Position numbers and translations under genes: made by a program
The notes under the pieces: generated by a model
Told to the model about the DNA's origin: nothing
The model's input: the letters and a program-made list of their open reading frames with translations, nothing else
The model's database searches: none
Part shown: in pieces, positions 49,539 through 54,807 of the stretch
Layout: every line of letters starts with the position of its first letter
How positions within the stretch are numbered: position 1 is the first letter of the stretch
Source of the DNA: Streptomyces sp. LBL
GTDB taxonomy: Bacteria; Actinomycetota; Actinomycetes; Streptomycetales; Streptomycetaceae
Direction: 5' to 3'
NCBI RefSeq assembly: GCF_029893585.1
Contig: NZ_JARXYX010000051.1
Coordinates: forward strand, 1 to 54,807
Length of the DNA stretch: 54,807 bases

Positions 49539-50333
49539 ATGAGTGAGAGCTGGGATGTCCGCCGTGCGGGGCCGGTCGAGACCGCCCCGCACCGAGTACT
49601 GATGATTCCGGGCGGCCTGTGCACGACCGAGTTCTACGCGGACGTGATGGCCGAGCCGGCGGTGGCGGGGCTGGGGCTGGTGGCGGCGACGATGCCGGGG
49701 TTCGGAGGGACCTCGGCACCCGATGACGTCACCATGGAGAGCTATGCCCGTCTGATGGCGGGGCTCGCGGCCGAAGCGGCCTGCGATGTGGTGGTGGGCC
49801 ACAGCCTCGGGGCGAACGTGGCGATCGAGATGGCGGCGGAGGGACTGGTCCCGGGGCCGCTGGTCCTGTTGTCGCCGACGTTCTCACGGGGGGACGAGGC
49901 GAGGTTCCTGGGCGTGATGAACTCCGTCGGGCGGGTGCCGGGGCTCTCCACCGCCGCCTGGGCCGGGATGCTCAGGCTGCTGCCCAGGGCGATGAAACGC
50001 GAGCTGCCGCCACGGCGCGCGGAGGCGCTCTCGGCGGACATGGGCCACAACGATCCGGACACGTGCCGACGGATCGTCCGGCGCTACTACGAGTACCTCG
50101 ACCGCCATCCGTCGCTGGTCGCGCGCCTCTGCGACTCCGGCGCCACGGCCTGGGTGGTCCGCGGGGACCACGACGAGATCGGCCTGACGGACGGCGAGCG
50201 GCAGACGCTGGAGGCCTGCCCCCGCATCCACCTGGTCACGGTGCCCGACGCCGGCCACGCGGTCCTCGTCGAGCAGCCCGCACGGGTCGCCGACGTCGTC
50301 CTGGAGGCGGCCGCCGCGACGCCGGGGCCCTGA
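49539..50333 (+). CDS. Alpha/beta hydrolase
   Basis: A 264-residue alpha/beta-hydrolase fold protein: oxyanion region MIPGGLCTTEFY, nucleophile elbow VVGHSLGANVA (Ser), acid in WVVRGDHDEI, and catalytic His in PDAGHAVLVEQP. Such proteins cleave esters, lactones or C-C bonds; the substrate is not apparent. It stands alone, 162 bases after the LacI gene, and its 3' end runs into a 18-bp minisatellite. Confidence 0.85.
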   Translation: MSESWDVRRAGPVETAPHRVLMIPGGLCTTEFYADVMAEPAVAGLGLVAATMPGFGGTSAPDDVTMESYARLMAGLAAEAACDVVVGHSLGANVAIEMAAEGLVPGPLVLLSPTFSRGDEARFLGVMNSVGRVPGLSTAAWAGMLRLLPRAMKRELPPRRAEALSADMGHNDPDTCRRIVRRYYEYLDRHPSLVARLCDSGATAWVVRGDHDEIGLTDGERQTLEACPRIHLVTVPDAGHAVLVEQPARVADVVLEAAAATPGP

Positions 50334-50477
50334 CTGAACCACGGGATCGGGCTGAACCACGGGATCGGGCTGAACCACGGGATCGGGCTGAACCACGGGC
50401 CCTGACTGAACCACGGGATCGGGCTGAACCACGGGCCCTGACCGAACCAGGGGATCGGGCTGAACACGGGATCGAGG
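50334..50477. repeat. Minisatellite, eight 18-bp units
   Basis: CTGAACCACGGGATCGGG is repeated eight times, alternating with a CTGAACCACGGGCCCTGA variant. It starts immediately after the stop codon of the hydrolase and fills the convergent gap to the next gene. Confidence 0.93.
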
Positions 50478-50487
50478 AGCCCCTCTC

Positions 50488-51429
50488 TCAGCCCCGGCCC
50501 GCCTCCCGGACATGGCCGGCGATCAGCGCGTACGTCTTGCGCGCCTTCACGTCGTCCGCGCCGTCGTACCCGTGGTCGGCCCCGGCCACGTCATGGTGCC
50601 CGACCAGGGAGCCGGCCTTCCGAAGCCGGTCGGCGTAGCTCTCGCCCTCCGACCGCAGCAGGTCGTACTCGGCCGTGACGACGAGAGCCGGGGCGATGCC
50701 GGTCAGGTCCGCGGTGTCCGAGGCATGGGCGGGCGACACCAGCCGGTCCGTCCGCCCCCGCTCGTCGGGGACGTACGACGTGTCGAAGACGTCGGCCATC
50801 CAGGGCCGCAGCATCGGCTTGTCGATGGCGGCCCGCTTGTCCTTGGCAGGGGTCACCAGATCCAGCGGGGGATAGTGCAGCACCTGGAGGGCGATCGAGG
50901 GGCCGCCCTCCTCCAGCGCCTGCCGTGCCACGGCCGCCGCGAGTCCGCCGCCGGCGCTCTGTCCGCCCACGGTGAGCCGGCCGCCGTCCCAGCCCTGCTC
51001 CTCGCCGTGTTCGGCCACCCAGCGGACGACCTCGAACGCCTGCCGGGGCGGGGCCGGGAACGGGTGCTGCGGGGCGACCACGTAGTCGACGTTGACCACC
51101 ACGACCTTCGCCTCGGCGGCGAGGAAGCGGCACAGTGGATCGTCCGTCTCCGTGAGCGTCATGACGTATCCGCCGCCGTGGAAGTTGACGTGCACCGGCG
51201 GGGCGGTTCCCTCGCTCGTGCCGGCCGGGGGCAGATATACCGTCGCCCGGGCCGGCGCGACCGAGGTGGGAATGGTCAACTCCCGTACATTGCGAGGGAA
51301 TTCGGGGAAACGGGCATGCGAGGCGGCCGCGGAGCCGCGCCCGCCGGAGCGCCGGTCGGCGAGTTCCGTCACCCGTTGCATCGTCTTGGCGGTGAGGGCG
51401 GCCACCGCGGGCCTGGCCAGGAGGGACAT
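50488..51429 (-). CDS. Alpha/beta hydrolase (hormone-sensitive-lipase-type esterase)
   Basis: A 313-residue esterase of the HSL family: oxyanion motif NFHGGGYV, YVVAPQHPFPAPPRQ, nucleophile VGGQSAGGGLA, acid in VVTAEYDLLRSEG and His in GADHGYDG. It is cytoplasmic and probably hydrolyses short-chain esters. ATG at 51429 is chosen over a TTG nine codons upstream. A likely -10 region (CATTCAAGTAAG) lies close by, suggesting a short leader. It is head to tail with the TetR regulator gene (49-base gap). Confidence 0.85.
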   Translation of the reverse strand: MSLLARPAVAALTAKTMQRVTELADRRSGGRGSAAASHARFPEFPRNVRELTIPTSVAPARATVYLPPAGTSEGTAPPVHVNFHGGGYVMTLTETDDPLCRFLAAEAKVVVVNVDYVVAPQHPFPAPPRQAFEVVRWVAEHGEEQGWDGGRLTVGGQSAGGGLAAAVARQALEEGGPSIALQVLHYPPLDLVTPAKDKRAAIDKPMLRPWMADVFDTSYVPDERGRTDRLVSPAHASDTADLTGIAPALVVTAEYDLLRSEGESYADRLRKAGSLVGHHDVAGADHGYDGADDVKARKTYALIAGHVREAGRG

Positions 51430-51477
51430 ATGGCCGAACTTACTTGAATGTGACAATAGAAAGCCAGCCCCTGGTGG

Positions 51478-52056
51478 TCAGCGAACGGCGCGCACCCCGT
51501 CCAGCGCGACGGACAGCACCCGGTCGCGCTGGGTGTCGTCGTCGAAGGTGATCGCGGTGATGCCGGCGACCATGCGCAGCAGGTCGGTGAATTCCATGTC
51601 TGTACGGGCCTCGCCCGCTCGCTGGGCGCGTTCGAAGAGCGGGCCGCCGGACGCGTACATCGACACGCGGCACGCGATGAAGATCTCCGACCCGTCGTTG
51701 AGCGCCTCGCGGACGGCTCGCTTGGTCACCATGTACTCCGCGAACCGGTCCAGCCAGGCGGTCAGGGCCTCCCAGGGTTCCCGCTCGGCGACCTCATCGG
51801 CGACCTGGCACAGGATGTTCACCTCCTCCGCGTAAAGGCTCTCGAAGAGGTGGCGGCGGGTGGGGAAGTTCCGGTACAGCGTGCCGATGCCGACCCCCGC
51901 GCGGCGGGCGATGTCCTCCAGCGAGGCCTCCGAGCCGTGCTCCGCGAATGCCTCCCGGGCGGCCGTGAGCAGCGCGTCGTAGTTGCGGGCCGCGTCCTTC
52001 CGGTGGGGCCGCCGGGACGCGACGATCTCGCTGACGGGATACGGCGGGATGGTCAC
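51478..52056 (-). CDS. TetR family transcriptional regulator
   Basis: A 192-residue TetR repressor. The HTH is AREAFAEHGSEASLEDIARRAGVGIGTLYRNFPTRRHLFESLY, near residues 30-72, and the rest is helical. GTG at 52056 is preceded by AGGAGG at four bases. It is divergent from the MFS transporter gene; two perfect dyads in the gap are its likely operators. Typical arrangement for a drug-sensing repressor and its efflux pump. The esterase downstream could be in the same unit. Confidence 0.92.
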   Translation of the reverse strand: MTIPPYPVSEIVASRRPHRKDAARNYDALLTAAREAFAEHGSEASLEDIARRAGVGIGTLYRNFPTRRHLFESLYAEEVNILCQVADEVAEREPWEALTAWLDRFAEYMVTKRAVREALNDGSEIFIACRVSMYASGGPLFERAQRAGEARTDMEFTDLLRMVAGITAITFDDDTQRDRVLSVALDGVRAVR

Positions 52057-52084
52057 GGTGCCTCCTGGGGGCGACGCGAGTTGA

Positions 52085-52126
52085 AGCGGAGGTATGCCTC
52101 CGCTAGAGTGGAGGAATACCTCCACT
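52085..52126. promoter_or_regulatory. Two tandem TetR operators
   Basis: AGCGGAGG-TATG-CCTCCGCT (52085-52104) and AGTGGAGG-AATA-CCTCCACT (52107-52126) are perfect 8-base dyads with 4-base centres, consensus AGNGGAGG-N4-CCTCCNCT. Their centres are 22 bases apart, two helical turns, so two dimers would bind on the same face. They lie between the divergent TetR and MFS genes. The remaining 237 bases up to the MFS start contain no other clear element. Confidence 0.85.
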
Positions 52127-52363
52127 TTAGCAGTCGAGGTGTGTTCTCCGTGGATGCGTGCGGCCGCGCGCATCGTCGACGGAACGCCGTCCCCGTACCC
52201 CACGGGCGGTGCGCAGCGCGCACCGCCCGTCCCCGTCCACCACCTTTCCGCGACCGCTCACCGCGGCCGTCGGCGTGCCCCGCGCTGCCCGCAGTGCGCA
52301 CCGGGCCTCCGTACGACCGCGCTCCGAGTCCTCGGCCGCATCCTGTGTTCGGAGAGGCTTTTC

Positions 52364-53869
52364 ATGCCCCGCAAGTCCAGCCGTCTCACCTTCGCGGTCC
52401 TCGCCGCCGGTGCCGGCGTGTTCTCCATGCTGCAGTCGCTGATCGCGCCGGCCCTGCCGACCGTCCAGCACGCACTGCACACCTCGCAGTCCACCGTGAC
52501 CTGGGTGATGACCGCCTATCTGCTGTCCGCCTCGATCTTCACCCCGATCCTCGGCCGCGTCGGCGACCTGATCGGCAAGAAGCGCACCCTGGTCGCCGTC
52601 CTGGTCACGGTGGCGGCGGGCTGTCTGCTGGCCGCGCTCGCACCGAGCATCGGCGTCCTGATCCTCGCCCGGGTCGTGCAGGGCGTCGGCGGCGCCCTGT
52701 TCCCGCTCTCCTTCGGCATCATCCGTGACGAGTTCGCCCCGTCCGAGGTGAGCGGCAGCATCAGCAACCTGTCCGCCGTGATCGCGGCCGGTGGCGGCGT
52801 CGGCATGGTGGCCGCCGGGCCCATCGTCACCGCGCTCGACTACCGGTGGCTGTTCTGGATCCCGGTCGCCATCGTCGCCCTGGCCACACTGATCGCCGTA
52901 CGGTACGTGCCCGAATCGCCCAACCGGGCGCAGGGACAGGTCAATTGGCTCGGCGCCGTGCTGCTGTCCGGTTGGCTCGTCGCCCTGCTGATGCCGCTCA
53001 GCCAGGCGACCGTGTGGGGTTGGGGATCGGCCCGGGTGCTGGGCCTGTTCGCCGCCGCGGTCGTACTGTTCGCGCTGTGGCTCGCCGCCGAGGCCCGCTC
53101 CCGTAGTCCACTGATCGACCTGAAGGTCATGCGTCTGCCGGCCGTGTGGACCACCAATACCGCCGCGCTCCTCTTCGGTGCGGGCATGTACGCGATCTGG
53201 ACCTTCCTGCCGGGCTTCGTGCAGACCCCCTCGTCGGCCGGATACGGCTTCGGTGCGAGCGTCACGGACGCCGGACTGCTGATGGTGCCGATGCTGGTCG
53301 CGATGTTCCTCTCCGGTGTGCTCAGCGGCCGGCTGGAGTCGGTGCTCGGCGCCAAGACGCTGCTGACGACCGGCGGGGCGTTCGGCGCGGTGGCCTGCGG
53401 CTTCCTCGCCCTCTGGCATGACGAGCGGTGGCAGATCGCCCTGGTCGCCGGTGTGTTCGGCCTCGGCGTCGGGCTCGCCTTCGCCTCCATGGCCAACCTG
53501 ATCGTGGGGAGTGTCCCCGCCGACCAGACCGGCGCCGCCACCGGCATGAACGCCAACATCCGCACCATCGGCGGATCCATCGGCGCCGCGGTCACCGGCG
53601 TCCTGGTCACCGGCCGCCTCCAGCCCTCTGGCCTGCCGTACGACTCCGGCTACACCCACGGCTTCACCCTGATCGCCGTGCTCTGTCTGGCCGCTGCCCT
53701 GGCGGCACTGCTGGTCCCGTCGCGGCGCGGGGGACGTACCACCGGCTCGGCGCTCGCTACGTCCGGGACGCCCCGGGTGGAGCAGCAGCCCGTGGCTCCC
53801 GGGGTGGAGCAGCAGCCCGTGGCTCCCGGGGGGGAGCAGTTGCCCGTGGCTCCCGGAGCGCGCGGCTGA
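52364..53869 (+). CDS. MFS transporter (DHA2-like drug:H+ antiporter)
   Basis: A 501-residue permease with up to 14 membrane segments. Motif A (GRVGDLIGKKRTL) and the ILARVVQGVGGALFPLSFGIIRDEF segment (motif B/C region) identify DHA2-type efflux pumps. ATG at 52364 has GGAGAGG ten bases upstream; the long frame before it is not membrane-like. The C-terminus is a four-fold repeat of PVAPG/EQQ units from a coding minisatellite. Repression by the divergent TetR protein is expected. Confidence 0.9.
   Translation: MPRKSSRLTFAVLAAGAGVFSMLQSLIAPALPTVQHALHTSQSTVTWVMTAYLLSASIFTPILGRVGDLIGKKRTLVAVLVTVAAGCLLAALAPSIGVLILARVVQGVGGALFPLSFGIIRDEFAPSEVSGSISNLSAVIAAGGGVGMVAAGPIVTALDYRWLFWIPVAIVALATLIAVRYVPESPNRAQGQVNWLGAVLLSGWLVALLMPLSQATVWGWGSARVLGLFAAAVVLFALWLAAEARSRSPLIDLKVMRLPAVWTTNTAALLFGAGMYAIWTFLPGFVQTPSSAGYGFGASVTDAGLLMVPMLVAMFLSGVLSGRLESVLGAKTLLTTGGAFGAVACGFLALWHDERWQIALVAGVFGLGVGLAFASMANLIVGSVPADQTGAATGMNANIRTIGGSIGAAVTGVLVTGRLQPSGLPYDSGYTHGFTLIAVLCLAAALAALLVPSRRGGRTTGSALATSGTPRVEQQPVAPGVEQQPVAPGGEQLPVAPGARG
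53770..53866 (+). repeat. Coding minisatellite at the 3' end of the MFS gene
   Basis: About three and a half copies of a 27-30-base unit (GTGGAGCAGCAGCCCGTGGC) encode EQQPVAPGV-type repeats forming a hydrophilic tail after the last membrane segment. The gene stops within the repeat. Confidence 0.85.
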
Positions 53870-53928
53870 CCTCCACGCATGCGGTAGGGTTGATCCACGC
53901 GCTCACACGGGTGACCGTGCGAGCGCAC

Positions 53929-54002
<74 letters not shown>

Positions 54003-54022
54003 CTTTACGAAGTCGCAGGTCA

Positions 54023-54056
54023 GGGCCGGTTTCGGAGGTATCCGAAACCGGCCCTT
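54023..54056 (+). terminator. Intrinsic terminator after tRNA-Pro copy 3
   Basis: GGGCCGGTTTCGGA, a GGTA loop, and TCCGAAACCGGCCC form a perfect 14-base stem followed by TT. The position and flanks match the terminator of copy 2, but the stem sequence is different. Confidence 0.9.
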
Positions 54057-54085
54057 GATCATTCTTGGGGACCAGTTGGGGACCG
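54055..54085. other. Second possible integration scar
   Basis: TTGATCATTCTTGGGGACC and AGTTGGGGACC repeat the layout found at 31080-31112 after tRNA-Pro copy 2. On the minus strand the text reads like the VPNWSP-type C-terminus of a tyrosine integrase. The rest of the gap to 54283 shows no gene; it has lower G+C than the surroundings, suggesting foreign DNA. Confidence 0.4.
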
Positions 54086-54283
54086 GCGTCCTTGACCGAA
54101 GGTCAGCGGGTCAGACGATCGGGCTCGGTAGCGAGCGCCGTGCGCGCAGCACGCTGAAGTGTGCGGAGAGCGCCGTCCCGGCTGCCGTGATCTTGTGTAC
54201 GTCCGGGTGTATTGGTGGAGTCGGGTATTGGAACTCCTGGAATATCTCTGCCTGATGGGGGCATAGCCCTCGAAAGAGTCGGG

Positions 54284-54311
54284 TTGGATTGGGGGCCTCA
54301 CGGCCTACGAT
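54284..54311 (+). promoter_or_regulatory. Promoter of the GNAT gene
   Basis: TTGGAT (54284-54289), 16 bases, TACGAT (54306-54311); the ATG follows at 54319, so the transcript should be leaderless. No ribosome-binding site is visible, in agreement. Confidence 0.6.
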
Positions 54312-54318
54312 GCGGTCC

Positions 54319-54717
54319 ATGACGATCGCATATGAGTGGCGCGGTGATTTCGACAATGCCGCCGTCAACGCGCTCCACGCGGAGGCGTTCGGTCACGTCG
54401 AGGGGCACATCGATTGGCAGACACGAGTGCAGCGTCACAGCCTGGGCTGGGTCTGTGCCCGAAATGACGACAAGCTCGTAGGGTTTGTCAACGTCGCCTG
54501 GGACGGTGGCGTCCATGCCTTCGTTCTCGACACGATGGTCGCCCAGGACATGCGCAAGACCGGTGTCGGGACCGAACTCGTGACGGCCGCGGCCCAAGGC
54601 GCCCGTGCAGCGGACTGTGAATGGCTCCACGTTGACTTCGAAGAGCATCTGCGCCCTTTCTACTTCGACGCGTGCGGCTTCAGACCGACGGACGCAGGGC
54701 TCCTCGCCCTGCGCTAG
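54319..54717 (+). CDS. GNAT family N-acetyltransferase
   Basis: A 132-residue acetyltransferase: KLVGFVNVAWDGGVHAFVLDTMVAQDMRKTGVGTELVTAAAQGARAADC holds the acetyl-CoA-binding (R/Q)xxGxG/A-type loop (here RKTGVGTEL), and HVDFEEHLRPFYFDACGFRPTDAG is the usual C-terminal strand-helix-strand. Length is normal for a small GNAT. The TAG stop lies in the CTAG at the edge of the terminal inverted repeat, so the original end may have been modified by the insertion. Substrate unknown. Codon use and G+C are slightly lower than in neighbours. Confidence 0.85.
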   Translation: MTIAYEWRGDFDNAAVNALHAEAFGHVEGHIDWQTRVQRHSLGWVCARNDDKLVGFVNVAWDGGVHAFVLDTMVAQDMRKTGVGTELVTAAAQGARAADCEWLHVDFEEHLRPFYFDACGFRPTDAGLLALR

Positions 54718-54806
54718 TGCCGCATCAGGCAACGTTCGCCCTGTCGTGACGCGCCGTCCGGGTGCTGTACCGGGCAGCGTGTGGCTGTCAGGGTGTGTCG
54801 GTGGCA
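54713..54806. repeat. Right copy of 94-bp terminal inverted repeat
   Basis: Exact reverse complement of 1-94. The junction reads GCG-CTAG-TGCCGCATCAGG; CTAG may be a target duplication. Contains the stop codon of the GNAT gene at its inner edge and no other gene feature. Confidence 0.9.
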
Positions 54807-54807
54807 G

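Overview
The window is very G+C-rich with dense, short-spaced genes, GTG/ATG starts, apparently leaderless promoters, a WhiB-family regulator and many ABC transporters. This points to an actinomycete, almost certainly Streptomyces. About 52 protein genes or gene relics and three tRNA genes are supported. The outermost 94 bases at each end are perfect inverted copies of each other, and each copy abuts CTAG at its inner edge. The 54.6 kb between them is therefore enclosed by two inverted copies of one mobile-element end, or is itself one element with long inverted termini.

Layout. (1) 174-13654: an intact yjbR/mmcQ-type gene, then a catabolic island. On the minus strand lie a dipeptide-type ABC importer, an aldo/keto reductase, an HpcH/HpaI aldolase and a cytoplasmic sialidase-fold protein. 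On the plus strand lie a one-polypeptide fusion of a four-carbon acid-sugar kinase with a PdxA2-type dehydrogenase, a DeoR-type regulator and an SDR. The island ends at a frameshifted 3' relic of a second yjbR/mmcQ gene. An IS200/IS605-like right-end or omegaRNA-like relic sits inside it. (2) 13697-15745: a split transketolase behind a MerR/SoxR-type promoter, then tRNA-Pro(GGG) copy 1. (3) 15828-30828: GH43 protein, ABC exporter half, DUF4916 protein, an amidohydrolase plus glutamine-synthetase-like pair (a split FluG arrangement), methyltransferase, lipoprotein, K+ channel, WhiB-Dps operon, TauE-type exporter, adenylate-forming ligase, cobK, cobF and a DUF309 protein. (4) 30957-32906: tRNA-Pro copy 2 with a possible integration scar, an IS1634-family relic and an orphan multi-pass membrane protein. 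(5) 33151-48260: two sugar modules. The first is class II aldolase, PfkB kinase and aldo/keto reductase. The second is an inositol-type set (GntR, iolC, ABC importer, dehydrogenases, SDR, phytanoyl-CoA-dioxygenase-like protein, LacI regulator), with the same 13-base operator candidate in two divergent promoter regions. (6) 48369-53869: LacI regulator with paired operators, two alpha/beta hydrolases, and a TetR/MFS pair with two perfect dyads between them. (7) 53929-end: tRNA-Pro copy 3, a second scar-like tail, and a GNAT acetyltransferase whose stop codon lies in the terminal repeat.

How the genes work together. The main theme is uptake and breakdown of sugar acids and polyols. The left island would import a saccharide, release a sugar acid, cleave it by retro-aldol chemistry, and phosphorylate and oxidatively decarboxylate a four-carbon acid to a triose phosphate. 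The right half would import and oxidise inositol-like polyols under LacI and GntR control. The middle is mostly ordinary chromosomal genes. Short tandem repeats (12-22 bp units) are unusually common between genes and at gene 3' ends. All functions are inferred from sequence pattern and family knowledge; nothing was searched or computed.
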